Assembly (NCBI GenBank): GCA_016179685.1
Contig: JACPCR010000066.1
Span: 16,809-80,808, forward strand
Length of the DNA: 64,000 bases
Direction of reading: 5' to 3'
Source: Planctomycetota bacterium
GTDB taxonomy: Bacteria; Planctomycetota; PUPC01; JACPCR01
Made by a program: the position numbers and the translations under genes. Under the pieces are notes generated by a model. It ran no database searches, was not told the origin of the DNA, and saw only the letters and a program-made list of their open reading frames with translations. Shown piece after piece: positions 42,231 through 51,123 of the stretch. Positions within the stretch are counted from its first letter, which is position 1; every line of letters begins with the position of its first letter.

Positions 42231-45200
42231 CGCACTCGAAGAGCGCCCGCGATTTCGCCCGCACGCTGGCGGTTTCCTCGATCAACCGCCGCCCGGCTGC
42301 CTTCCCCAGCCCCATGGAATAGGCGATCTCGTCCCGTAGGCGATCCTCCTGTGGGAATTCGTCCACCGCGCGGTTGGTGACCATCCGGAGGCGGTTCTCC
42401 AGGCGGCGGAGGAAAAGGTAGGCGTCGCGTGCCGCTTCCGCCTCATCGGGACCGAGGTGGCCTCGGTCCCGGAGCGCTTCGAGGAGGGCCATCGCGGCAG
42501 GAACGCGGAGGGCCGGGTCGCTGTGTCCGTGCCGCAGGGCGAGAATCTGCAGCAAGAACTCGATGTCGACGATTCCGCCGCTGCCTCGCTTGAGATGGCC
42601 GGGGGAGACGCTGGCCTCGAGCCTCCGGCGCATCTCCAGAATCTCCTGCAGCTCGACCACCGTGAGCGCATGGCCGAACGCCCAGTCCTGCAGCCGAGCG
42701 ACCACTCGCGCGCCGAAGAGGCGGCAACCGGCGGCGAACCGGACTCGGGTGAGGGCCTGGCGTTCCCACGTCTGAGCGCGGCCTCCGTGATAGTAGGCCT
42801 CGAGGAATTCGGCGGAGCAGGCCAGGGGTCCCTTCGAACCCATGGGCCGCAGCCGGGCATCGACGTCGAAGAGTTTGCCATAGGGGCTCGGCTCGCTGAG
42901 CAACCGGGTGACGGCGTGGGCGAGGCGGGTGAAGAAATCGGACGCGTAGAGCCCCGTCCGGGTCTGTCCTTCCTCTTCAAAGGCGAAGAGCACATCGAGG
43001 TCAGAGAAATAATTGAGTTCCTGGCCGCCAAACTTTCCCAGTGCCAGGATAGCGAACGGGATGGGACGGCCCGCGGGCCCCGCGGGGACACCGTAGCGTG
43101 CCTCGAGTTCCTTCGTGGATAGGGCCAGCGCTTGCCGCAGCACCGCCTGTGCCAGGTGTGAAAGGTCCTCGAACGTCTCGAGTGGTCCGGACCGTCCCAG
43201 CACATCCCGGGTGCCTATCCGCAGCAGCTCCGCGTTCCGGAAGGCGGTGAGGATGGCCAGGGGCGTGTCCGCGCCGGCGAGAAGCCGCTCGAGCTCCGCT
43301 TCCAGCCTTGCCGGGTCCTTGCGCTCACGAACGACCAGGGAGTCCAGCAGGTCGTCGAACATGCCCGGGTGGCCCGCCAGCAGTTCGACGAGGAACTGGC
43401 CGGAGGAGCACAAATGGAGGAGCAGTGGCAAGGCGCCCCTCTCTTCGGAAAGCCACTGGTAGACCATGGTCTTCGCCCCTAAGGACGAAAGGACTCGGTC
43501 GAACTGCATCAGGGTCTGGTCGGGCCGAGGCGTCTCCCGTATCTCACCCAGCAGGATCGGGGCCAAGCTCGCCAGGTATTCACGGGTCCTGGGTGAACGG
43601 AGGAGCGGCGAGTCCTCTTCCGCGAGGTGCGATAAGATTCGGCCTGCATGGGTGGGGTTTTCGAAGCCGAAGGACCCGAGTACGGTCTGGACCTGCTGCG
43701 GGTCCGCCTCGGCGGAGAGGATCAGGCCGACCTCGGGATGGGGCTCGTTCCGGGCCGAATCGAAGAGCCGGCCGAACGTGCGTTCGAAGATTTTCCGGAC
43801 GGTCTCCGTGTGGCCGCGATAGGCCCGAAGGAAGGCCTGTGCCGCGGTCTCCGTCGCGGACGGCCGGAAGTTCATGCGGCGCGCCAGGCGCTCCACTTCC
43901 TGATCCTCTTCCGGCAAGGCGTGGAGCTTGAGCTGGTGCAGCGTTTGCAGCCGGTGCTCCGTCTTCCTAAGGAAGAGATAGGCAGTTTCGAGGCTCGTGA
44001 TCTCCTGGGACGCAAGGATGCCGGCCTTGCCGAACGCCCGAAGGGCCTCGAGGGTATTCCCGGTCCGTAGGCTCGGGTCCTGCCCCCCGAGGAGGAGCTG
44101 GTGGAACTGCACGACGTATTCGATGTCGCGTATGCCTCCGCTGCCGAGCTTCACGCCACGGTGGCGTTCTCCGCGTTCCGCGGCCTTCCGCTCCATCTGT
44201 TCCTTGACCTCCTTGATCTCCCGGATTTCCTCGAAGGTGAGGTACTTGCGATAGATCAACGGCTGGAGGTTCTGGATGAAGCGCTCGCCCAGTTCGCGGC
44301 AGCCCGCGGCGCACCGGGCCTTGATCAGCGCCTGGCGTTCCCACATCCGGGCCGCCGTGGCGTAGTAATTCAGGGCGCTGGCCAGGCCGCGCGTGAGCGG
44401 GCCCGATTGGCCGTCGGGCCGCAAACGCGTATCAACGCGAAAGACAAAGCCCCCTTCCGTGGGCTCGGCGATCCACCGGATGATCTCCTCGGCCAATCGG
44501 TCGAAAAACTCCTGGTTGGTCAGGCCGCGCCGGCGTGCGCCCGGCGCGGCCTCGACCTCTCCATCCGAGGAGTAGAGAAACAGGATGTCGATGTCCGAGC
44601 TGTAATTCAACTCGCGGCCACCCAGTTTCCCCAGCGCCAGAATGGCCATGCCCGCCTCCTGCCCGTCCGCCTGGCGCGGGACGCCCCACTCGCTGTGCAG
44701 GCGTTCCAGGCCGCACCGGTACGACGTCTCCAGCGCCGCGTCGGCCACGTTGGACAGGTCTGCCGTGACGCGCTCGAGCGGCGACTCTCGCACGATGTCG
44801 GCGAAGCCGATCCTCAGCATCTCGAGACGCTTGAAGCGCCTCAGGGAGGCGACGCGATGCTCGCTGGATTGCAGCGAATCGACCTCGGCGGCCAGATCGG
44901 CCGTCATCCGGTCTCGGTCCCGGAGCGTGCCGGACGAGGTGGCGCCTCGCAGCCACTCGAACGAGCGCACGTCCCGGATCAGGATGTCCGAAAAATACTG
45001 GCTGGAACTGAAGAGGGCGACGGCCACCTCGATCAGGTTCGGATCGAACTGCAAGGTGGAGAAGAACGTCGCCTTGCTGATCGAGGCCTCGGCAAACCGG
45101 GCAAAATTGAGCAGCCCCATCTCTGCATCCGCCGAGTCCCGCAAGACCACCAGCAGACGTGGCAGGATGCGGGCCAGCTCCTGGCGCAAGACGGGCTCGC

Positions 45201-45357
45201 CCGCCAGGTCTTGCAGGATTTCATCCGCCCATGCCGGACGCTCAAAACCATAGGCCCGCAGGGTCGCCTCCAGGACACCCGGGGGCAGCTCCGCGGCCAG
45301 CAGCAGGCGGGGCAGTTCTTCCGTCCGAAGTGCCCGGGCTGGATTCGCGTCGCTCAT
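42205..45357 (-). CDS. glnE: Glutamine synthetase adenylyltransferase/deadenylase
   Basis: 1050 residues. Two nucleotidyltransferase halves are evident: MAILALGKLGGRELNYSSDI with DILFLY at about residue 230, and FAILALGKFGGQELNYFSDL with DVLFAF at about residue 740, each followed by the helical regulatory region (GSGGIRDIEYVVQFHQLL and GSGGIVDIEFLLQILALR). The protein attaches or removes AMP on glutamine synthetase in response to nitrogen status. The last residues (RGGGRC) come from the hairpin sequence and may be a late extension. No glnB or glnA is nearby. Confidence 0.96.
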   Translation of the reverse strand: MSDANPARALRTEELPRLLLAAELPPGVLEATLRAYGFERPAWADEILQDLAGEPVLRQELARILPRLLVVLRDSADAEMGLLNFARFAEASISKATFFSTLQFDPNLIEVAVALFSSSQYFSDILIRDVRSFEWLRGATSSGTLRDRDRMTADLAAEVDSLQSSEHRVASLRRFKRLEMLRIGFADIVRESPLERVTADLSNVADAALETSYRCGLERLHSEWGVPRQADGQEAGMAILALGKLGGRELNYSSDIDILFLYSSDGEVEAAPGARRRGLTNQEFFDRLAEEIIRWIAEPTEGGFVFRVDTRLRPDGQSGPLTRGLASALNYYATAARMWERQALIKARCAAGCRELGERFIQNLQPLIYRKYLTFEEIREIKEVKEQMERKAAERGERHRGVKLGSGGIRDIEYVVQFHQLLLGGQDPSLRTGNTLEALRAFGKAGILASQEITSLETAYLFLRKTEHRLQTLHQLKLHALPEEDQEVERLARRMNFRPSATETAAQAFLRAYRGHTETVRKIFERTFGRLFDSARNEPHPEVGLILSAEADPQQVQTVLGSFGFENPTHAGRILSHLAEEDSPLLRSPRTREYLASLAPILLGEIRETPRPDQTLMQFDRVLSSLGAKTMVYQWLSEERGALPLLLHLCSSGQFLVELLAGHPGMFDDLLDSLVVRERKDPARLEAELERLLAGADTPLAILTAFRNAELLRIGTRDVLGRSGPLETFEDLSHLAQAVLRQALALSTKELEARYGVPAGPAGRPIPFAILALGKFGGQELNYFSDLDVLFAFEEEGQTRTGLYASDFFTRLAHAVTRLLSEPSPYGKLFDVDARLRPMGSKGPLACSAEFLEAYYHGGRAQTWERQALTRVRFAAGCRLFGARVVARLQDWAFGHALTVVELQEILEMRRRLEASVSPGHLKRGSGGIVDIEFLLQILALRHGHSDPALRVPAAMALLEALRDRGHLGPDEAEAARDAYLFLRRLENRLRMVTNRAVDEFPQEDRLRDEIAYSMGLGKAAGRRLIEETASVRAKSRALFECVSRGGGRC

Positions 45358-45411
45358 GGTTAGTATCCCTGCTCATCAGTGCGCCAGCACTGATGAGCAG
45401 GGATACTAACC
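45358..45411. promoter_or_regulatory. 25-bp perfect AGTGC-tip hairpin upstream of glnE
   Basis: GGTTAGTATCCCTGCTCATC then AGTGC pairs perfectly with its complement (45387-45411) around loop GCCA. It touches the glnE start codon (45355-45357) on the 5' side, so it would lie in or at the end of the glnE leader RNA and could block ribosome access, or end a transcript coming from lspA. Confidence 0.75.
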
Positions 45412-45596
45412 TGAAACCCCTCCCAAAGGGAACCGCTGGGAGGCGAAATTCAAGAGTCACTCCAACTTCAACGCTTGTGAATTGATCACTTATGAAATAT
45501 CGAGTTTTCTTATTTCGCCTCCCGAAGGAATCCCACTTCCCTCCGGGAGGGATTCAGTTGGGAAGCGGGGTCCCTTCGGGAGGGAGGGGTTTCTTA
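45412..45596. other. Spacer with inverted repeats
   Basis: Contains CCTCCCGAAGG and CCTTCGGGAGG in close succession (45519-45529 and 45572-45582) together with CCCTCCGGGAGGGA. No gene. Confidence 0.55.
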
Positions 45597-45644
45597 TGGT
45601 AGACGAGTTCGCAAGTGCACCCGCACTTGCGAACTCGTCTACCA
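45597..45644. terminator. 22-bp perfect AGTGC-tip hairpin behind lspA
   Basis: TGGTAGACGAGTTCGCAAGT then GC pairs perfectly with 45623-45644 around loop ACCC. It starts within three bases of the lspA stop codon. No T-run in either direction, so termination would be factor-dependent. Confidence 0.75.
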
Positions 45645-45646
45645 GA

Positions 45647-46156
45647 TTATTCGGCCTCCCCTTTTCTGAAGCCGTCCGGCCTCCCGGCGGAAAAGAACCA
45701 GATCAGGGCGGCTGAGCCGGCGCAAATGAACGTGTCGGCCAGGTTGAAGGTCGGCCAGGTGAAACTGCCCACATGAAAATCAAGGAAGTCTCGCACCCTT
45801 CCGTGGAACAGCCGGTCGCCGTAGAACATTCGGTCCCAGAGGTTGCCCAGAGTGCCGGCAGTGATGAGGCCAAGGGGGACGGTGATGCGGGGCCCCTGCT
45901 GGCGAGTCGTATGGAAGAACCAGTAAACGACGCCGAGGGCGATGAGGGAAAGGGGGATGAAGACGAATCCGCTGCCCTGGAGGATGCCGAAGACGCCGCC
46001 TGAATTAGTCGTGCAGCGGAGGTCCAGGATTCCCGGGATCAGCGTCGAGTGCCGGGACTTCGGGAATTCGAGTGCCCTGAATACGGCGTGCTTGCTAGCC
46101 AGATCGAGGAGAGCGCCCAACACGCAGGCGGACCAGAACAGGAGATGAGGCTTCAC
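45647..46156 (-). CDS. lspA: Lipoprotein signal peptidase (signal peptidase II)
   Basis: 169 residues from GTG 46156, inside a GTGA overlap with the stop of the upstream zinc-finger gene. Four hydrophobic segments carry the conserved motifs: NSGGVFGIL, GNLWDRMFYG (first catalytic Asp) and PTFNLADTFI (second catalytic Asp). It cleaves prolipoprotein signal peptides in the inner membrane, consistent with a Gram-negative-type envelope. Starting further upstream would add Arg/Pro residues with no family support. Confidence 0.95.
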   Translation of the reverse strand: MKPHLLFWSACVLGALLDLASKHAVFRALEFPKSRHSTLIPGILDLRCTTNSGGVFGILQGSGFVFIPLSLIALGVVYWFFHTTRQQGPRITVPLGLITAGTLGNLWDRMFYGDRLFHGRVRDFLDFHVGSFTWPTFNLADTFICAGSAALIWFFSAGRPDGFRKGEAE

Positions 46157-46518
46157 CGGTGACGGGCTTCCTCTTCCTCTTTTTGCTTGCACTGCATGCA
46201 GAGTCGGGCGTAGGGGATGGCCTCGAGCCGCGATGCAGGGATGGGATGGGAACAGGACTCGCAGTGGCCGAACGAGCCGTCGCTGATGCGTTCCAGGGCC
46301 TCGTCGATTTCACGAATCTCCGCCTCTTCGTTCTGGAGCAGCCCGAGGGCAAATTCCTGATCAAACGTGTCCGTCCCCAGATCGGCCATGTGCATGGGCA
46401 GGTGCGGGCCGGTCTCGCGCCGGAGCGCCTGGTCCGCGAGATTCGAGGCATCGCCCTGAAGGACTTTGCGCAACTCCAGCAAGCGTTTCCGATAGGTGAC
46501 GATTTCTTCCTCGGTCAT
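46153..46518 (-). CDS. DksA/TraR-family zinc-finger protein
   Basis: 121 residues from ATG 46518. N-terminal helix EEEIVTYRKRLLELRKVLQG, middle DTFDQEFALGLLQNEEAEI, and a C-terminal zinc finger with CESC...CMQC, PIPASRLEAIPYARLC. The middle DTxDxE segment is typical of the RNA-polymerase secondary-channel proteins of this family, found next to lspA in many bacteria. It probably modulates transcription with ppGpp or another signal. It is translationally coupled to lspA. Confidence 0.93.
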   Translation of the reverse strand: MTEEEIVTYRKRLLELRKVLQGDASNLADQALRRETGPHLPMHMADLGTDTFDQEFALGLLQNEEAEIREIDEALERISDGSFGHCESCSHPIPASRLEAIPYARLCMQCKQKEEEEARHR

Positions 46519-46772
46519 GGTGACTCCATCTCTTCTCTCGTGTTTCTTTCTTAATCGAGGCGAGTACTCCAGTATCTCCGAAAACTCTTCCCTTCGCTTT
46601 CAAAAGTTCTTTACAAGGGTAGCTTTGCGAGGCCAGACCTTCTAGCGAGGCGCGTTCCCCAGCTCCTTTCGGTCCTGCTCGCGTGAGCACCACGGGTCCG
46701 TATGAGGCAGCGCTTCGCTGGGAAGCATGAAGTGCGAATGGATTATACCGGAGGTCCGAGGGCTGTCAATTC
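46519..46772. other. Intergenic spacer
   Basis: 254 bases without a supported gene; one GCAGCGCTTCGCTGGGAAGC stretch at 46709-46728 shares the AGCGCTTCGCT end of repeat R3. Confidence 0.45.
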
Positions 46773-47795
46773 TCATTCCGGCCGGGCGAACAACCGCGCC
46801 AGCTCATCCGTTTGGAAAACCGGAAGGTCCCGCAGCGACTGGCCGGATGCCACCTGGAGTCCGGACTCCGGCGGTCGGACCTCTCCGATGGTGCGGCAGG
46901 AGATGCCCCGGGCTTCCACGGCGCGCACGGCGGCACTGGCGTCCTCGGGCCGTACAGCGGCCAGGAGGGCGCCGGAAGCGATGAGACCCCAGGCGTCCAC
47001 CCGGAGCGCGTCGCACACGGCGCGGGTCTCCGGCAGGATGGTGACGCGGTCCGCATCGATCCAGAGGCCCGTGCCGGAGGCGAAGGCCAGTTCGCGCAGG
47101 GCCGTGGCCAGTCCGCCTTCGGTGGCGTCGTGCATGGCTCGGGGGCGGCACACTTCACACAAGGCTGCGGCCTCGGGAACAACGCTGATGCCAGGCTGCA
47201 ACAGCAGGTCCGAAGCCCTCTGGATGAGCTCGCGAGGAAGGAGAGGCGTCAGCGCCTCCGCTTTCTCCCGGGCCAGAATGGCCGTTCCCTCGACGGCGAG
47301 GCCTTTCGTGAGCAGGAGGACGTCGCCTGGCCGGGCGCCCGAGGACGTGACCAGGCGGTCTCGGGGCACCTCGCCCAGCATGTGACCGACAACGATCGGG
47401 CGGTCCAGGCCCGCTGTGATCTCGGTGTGGCCGCCGCAGAGCGCCACGTGGAGTTCCGCACAGGAGCGGGCCAGGTCGGCGAAGATGGACTCCACCAGCA
47501 TCTCGTCGGTCCGGCCCTCGGGGAGCAGGAGGGCGGCGAGGAACCAGAGGGGCCGCGCCCCCATGACGGCTAGATCATTGGCGCAGACATGGACCGCGTA
47601 CCAACCGATGCGGTCCGTTGCGAAGGTGATGGGGTCCGTCTTCGCGACCAGGAGCTTTTCGCCGAAGTCGAGGACCGTCGCATCTTCCCCGACTCGGGGC
47701 CCCACGAGCACGCGATCTCCGCCCCGCGCGTGCCGCGCCAGCATGCGGGCCAGCACGCCCGCGGGCAGTTTGCCTGCTGGGAAACCCATCTTCAT
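46773..47795 (-). CDS. AIR synthase/HypE-related protein
   Basis: 340 residues from ATG 47795. It has the AIR-synthase (PurM/HypE/ThiL) pattern: GEDATVLDFGEKLLVAKTDP, HVCANDLAVMGARPLWFL, CGGHTEITAGLDRPIVVG, ARPGDVLLLTKGLAVEGTAI and MHDATEGGLATALREL. These bind ATP and activate a substrate. HypE proteins carry a C-terminal Cys used in hydrogenase CN-ligand synthesis; here the C-terminus ends DELARLFARPE without Cys, and no hyp gene is nearby, so this is a HypE-like paralogue of other function. Confidence 0.85.
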   Translation of the reverse strand: MKMGFPAGKLPAGVLARMLARHARGGDRVLVGPRVGEDATVLDFGEKLLVAKTDPITFATDRIGWYAVHVCANDLAVMGARPLWFLAALLLPEGRTDEMLVESIFADLARSCAELHVALCGGHTEITAGLDRPIVVGHMLGEVPRDRLVTSSGARPGDVLLLTKGLAVEGTAILAREKAEALTPLLPRELIQRASDLLLQPGISVVPEAAALCEVCRPRAMHDATEGGLATALRELAFASGTGLWIDADRVTILPETRAVCDALRVDAWGLIASGALLAAVRPEDASAAVRAVEARGISCRTIGEVRPPESGLQVASGQSLRDLPVFQTDELARLFARPE

Positions 47796-47844
47796 AGGCC
47801 ACACACCCCTGCGCACGAAGGTGCCGATTCCACCGGAATGACCG

Positions 47845-49155
47845 TCAGCGCGCCGGCGGGATGTCATAGCTTCGCAGCGCCTCCGCGTGTCCCGCCACTT
47901 TCTGGAAGCCTGCCACCACGTCTTCCATGTCGCGGTCGGTACCCAGCAACACGTTCTGGGTCATCCAGATCGCCTCTCGGCACGCTCGTTCCGATTCCGG
48001 GCAACGCGCCTCGAACGAGGCGTAATCGATGGCGCGGCCATAGGCGGAGCAGGTCAGCGGGCATCCTCCCTTGTAGAATTCCCGATTCAAGAAGACCGGC
48101 GCTTTGTAGAGAGGGTGGCCGTAGCCGGCCGAGGCCGGTATCCCTTCCTTGGCCAGGGCGGCCAGGAATTTCTCGCGGGGCAGGCCCCCCAGCTCCTCGG
48201 CCCGGTATCGAATCATGAACAGGTGATAGCTGTGGACCGTGACCCGGGGATCGACGGGCAGGGGATGGATGCCCGGAATGCGGCCCAGCTCGCGCCGGAG
48301 CACCTCGGCGTGACGCGTCCTCAACTCGACTTGGCCCGGCAGGCGTTCGAGCTGTGCGAGCAGGATCGATGCCTGGAACTCGGTCAGGTGCGAATTGCCT
48401 CCCAGGATGTGGTGCTGATACCACGGTGTCCGTTTCTGCCGCCCATACCAGACCAGGGAGAGCGCCGTCCGATTCACCTCTTCATCGCTCGTCAGCATCA
48501 TGCCTCCGTCGCCGCAGGTCAGGTTCTTGGAGGCTTGAAAGCTGAAGGCGGCCGCGTCTCCGAGGCTGCCCAGACCTTGGCCCTTCCACTTCGCGCCGTG
48601 TCCGTGGCAGGCGTCCTCGATGATCTTCAGGCCCCGTGATTTTCCCATCGCAAGAAATCGATCCATGTCCGCCGCATGGCCCGAAAAATGCACGGGAAGG
48701 ATCGCTCGCGTTCGAGGCGTGATCGCCGCTTCAGTGGCGTCCGGGCTCAGGTTGAAGGTCACTGGATCGACGTCCGCGAAAATCGGTATGGCATTCACCG
48801 TGAGCACCGCCGACGCGCTGGAGATGAATGTGTAAGGCGGGAGGATCACCTCGTCGCCGGGCCCGACGCCGCAGGCCCTCAAGGCCGTCTCCAGGGCGGA
48901 CGTTCCACCCGAGCAGGCAACGCCGAACCGCGCCCCCTGGAAGCGGGCGAAGCGAATCTGAATCTCGGCGACGCGGTTTCCGGGGCCCGGCGATGCCACC
49001 TCCGGCCGGTCGTTGGCATCCACCTGGGCGGACCACCAGTTGCCCGAGCGCGCCACCTCGCTGACCAGCTCCGCCTCCCGTTCACCCGAGATGGGCCACT
49101 TCGGGAAGGGTTGAGTCCGGACGGGTGTTCCCCCCAGCAGTGCGAGCTGGCTCAT
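47845..49155 (-). CDS. DegT/DnrJ/EryC1-family PLP aminotransferase
   Basis: 436 residues from ATG 49155 with AGAGAGGAAAG upstream. The fold-type I sugar aminotransferase motifs are present: ACSGGTSALETALRACGVGP, DEVILPPYTFISSASAVL, IIEDACHGHGAKWKG, and FSFQASKNLTCGDGGMM with the PLP-binding Lys. Members transfer an amino group to keto-sugars or to inosose (scyllo-inosamine); the substrate here is unknown. It is 50 bases upstream of the HypE-like gene on the same strand, so they may be co-transcribed. Confidence 0.93.
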   Translation of the reverse strand: MSQLALLGGTPVRTQPFPKWPISGEREAELVSEVARSGNWWSAQVDANDRPEVASPGPGNRVAEIQIRFARFQGARFGVACSGGTSALETALRACGVGPGDEVILPPYTFISSASAVLTVNAIPIFADVDPVTFNLSPDATEAAITPRTRAILPVHFSGHAADMDRFLAMGKSRGLKIIEDACHGHGAKWKGQGLGSLGDAAAFSFQASKNLTCGDGGMMLTSDEEVNRTALSLVWYGRQKRTPWYQHHILGGNSHLTEFQASILLAQLERLPGQVELRTRHAEVLRRELGRIPGIHPLPVDPRVTVHSYHLFMIRYRAEELGGLPREKFLAALAKEGIPASAGYGHPLYKAPVFLNREFYKGGCPLTCSAYGRAIDYASFEARCPESERACREAIWMTQNVLLGTDRDMEDVVAGFQKVAGHAEALRSYDIPPAR

Positions 49156-49512
49156 GTGCTTTCCTCTCTCAAGAGACCTCCGCCAGGTGCCCGCCGCATC
49201 ATAAAGGAATCGCCATGGGAGGCGGGCGCGGTACAAGGACACCCTGAGACTCCAGCGCGGAAGCTGTCGCTTCCGAACCCAGTGGTCGCAGGGATGGAAT
49301 CCAGTAGAATGTACCGGGTTCGATGGCCGTAGGCAATCCATGCTGTGAGCCCCTCCCAGTCGGAGGGGTACCCGAATTCGGAAGTGCCCCACGGTTCTGA
49401 ACTGGGAACGGTGGTCCCGAAGCGCCTGATGCGACCGAATGTCCGAGTCCCTTGACGGCTTTGAGGAGAGGCGGAATCGTTCCGGTCACGAACCCTCCCG
49501 GAGGATGACGCC
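49156..49512. other. Divergent promoter region
   Basis: About 360 bases between the aminotransferase gene and the zinc-ribbon gene. No convincing gene or consensus promoter. A one-sided GGAAGTGCCCC at 49390 recalls the hairpin-tip family, without a pairing arm. Confidence 0.45.
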
Positions 49513-49866
49513 ATGACAACCGATATCGATGTTATCGAGGAGCTTCAAACAGCCCTATCCCGTACGCCTTGTCCACAATGCGGTCACGTCGGGCCGGAGC
49601 TGCTGCTCCGCTGTGACGGTGGTCAGGACCCGTGCTCCTATGTGGTCCACTGCCCATCCTGCCGGACGAACTACACTATTGAAGAACCATCCAGAGCCTT
49701 GGCCGGTCACCGGCTCGGGGATTCGGATATCCTGACCTTGGTGACGTGCACAGGCTGCCGAAGTCACCGTACCGATCTGAGCTTCCACTGTGAAAGCGCC
49801 GCGCGCACCTGTTTTTACACCATCCATTGCCTGTCCTGCGGCCGGATTCTTCGGGAATACCGTTAG
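49513..49866 (+). CDS. Small protein with two Cys-rich zinc-ribbon-like modules
   Basis: 117 residues with CGGAGG upstream. The sequence is an internal duplication: CPQCGHVGPELLLRCDGGQ ... VVHCPSCRTNY and CTGCRSHRTDLSFHCESAA ... TIHCLSCGRIL, each with a CxxC and a second CxxC about 28 residues later, as in zinc ribbons. No catalytic motif; could bind nucleic acid or a protein partner. Confidence 0.75.
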   Translation: MTTDIDVIEELQTALSRTPCPQCGHVGPELLLRCDGGQDPCSYVVHCPSCRTNYTIEEPSRALAGHRLGDSDILTLVTCTGCRSHRTDLSFHCESAARTCFYTIHCLSCGRILREYR

Positions 49867-49962
49867 TGAAGCGCCGCCTCCACCCGAGCCATGGGAAGTG
49901 ATCCGAACGGAGAAGGACGGCACGCTGATGCGTCGGCAAGTCGAAGCACTTGAAAGGGGACC

Positions 49963-51123
49963 ATGAAGAAGGCCACTCGTGCCTTGTCTTCCGCTCGTCG
50001 TCCGAGGTGTGCCGGCCGGGCTCGGAGCGCCTCCGGCGGAGCGGCAAGCTCGACCGCGCTGGGGGTTTCTTCACCCCGAGGCGATGGTCTGTCCTCGAAC
50101 CGGACGGGGATCGATTTTCGCCATCCGCCGCCGCGTCGCCTTCCGTGCCCCCTCATCGACGTCCACACCCACGTGGGCCGGCCGGCCCTTGCTGCCCTCT
50201 TTGCCGAGGCTGCACGCACCTACCAAGTCCGCCGCGTGTTTGCCATCAGCTCCTTCGATGACGCCGATGCCCTCCGCCGCCGGTACGGGGCCTTCTTCGA
50301 GTTCTACTACCGCCTCCCGTTCGATGGGAAAAACAGACCTCGACTCTTCCGGCGGCTGTCCCTCGAACGCATCGACGAGGCCGTCGAACGCGGCTTCAGC
50401 GGCATCAAGTTCTGGTTCAAGCCCCCCTTCGTCGCCGAACAGAAGCTGAAATTCTGCGATCCGCTCCTGTACCCCGTCTTTGAGCACATGGCCCAGCGGG
50501 GCATCCCGGCCCTCGTCCACATGGCGGACCCCGACGTCTGGTTCGAGCGAGTGTATCGCAACACGCGCCGCTACGGCACCAAGGCCCAAAATTACCTCCA
50601 GTTCACTCGGGTCTTCCGGGACTTCCCCAACCTGACCTTCATCGGAGCGCATTTGGCGGGCGATCCCGAGCGCCTCGACCACCTCCAGGAGCTGCTGGAC
50701 GAGTTTCCGAATCTGGTCATGGATTGCAGCGCCACGAAGTGGATGGCCCGGGAGCTCAGCCGCCAGTGGCAGGCCGCGAGGGAGTTCTTCATCCGCAACG
50801 CGGACCGTCTTCTTTTCGGCTCGGACCTGGTCACGTTCGAGGGAATTCGTGATTTCGATCGATACGCCTCGCGCTACTGGGTGCACCAGATGCTCTGGGA
50901 GACCTCGGTTCGCTGCGAGAGCCCGATCGACGACCTGGACTCGGACGGCACGCCCCGAATCCACGGGCTCTGCCTGCCGGACGAGGTTCTTGAAAAACTC
51001 TACTGGCGCAATGCCGTCCGGGTCTTCAGAATTCGCCGGCCGCCAGTGAGCCGCGTGGCCGCCGAGGTCACATCCGAACACCATGTGCGGAATATGCGGG
51101 CTCGTCACCCTGGATCGGTCTGA
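49963..51123 (+). CDS. TIM-barrel metal-dependent hydrolase (amidohydrolase 2-like)
   Basis: 386 residues from ATG 49963 (GAAAGGGGACC upstream). The first 60 residues are Arg/Ser-rich and may not belong to the folded enzyme. Then LIDVHTHVGRP (HxH), FSGIKFWFKPPFV, IPALVHMADPDVWF, FPNLTFIGAHLAGDPERL and NADRLLFGSDLV (terminal Asp) trace the metal site. Substrate unknown. It overlaps asnB by 41 bases, implying co-translation. Confidence 0.85.
   Translation: MKKATRALSSARRPRCAGRARSASGGAASSTALGVSSPRGDGLSSNRTGIDFRHPPPRRLPCPLIDVHTHVGRPALAALFAEAARTYQVRRVFAISSFDDADALRRRYGAFFEFYYRLPFDGKNRPRLFRRLSLERIDEAVERGFSGIKFWFKPPFVAEQKLKFCDPLLYPVFEHMAQRGIPALVHMADPDVWFERVYRNTRRYGTKAQNYLQFTRVFRDFPNLTFIGAHLAGDPERLDHLQELLDEFPNLVMDCSATKWMARELSRQWQAAREFFIRNADRLLFGSDLVTFEGIRDFDRYASRYWVHQMLWETSVRCESPIDDLDSDGTPRIHGLCLPDEVLEKLYWRNAVRVFRIRRPPVSRVAAEVTSEHHVRNMRARHPGSV

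Noticed and set aside
44101..45363. 420-codon open frame opposite glnE
   Set aside because: Antisense shadow of glnE with no recognisable domains.
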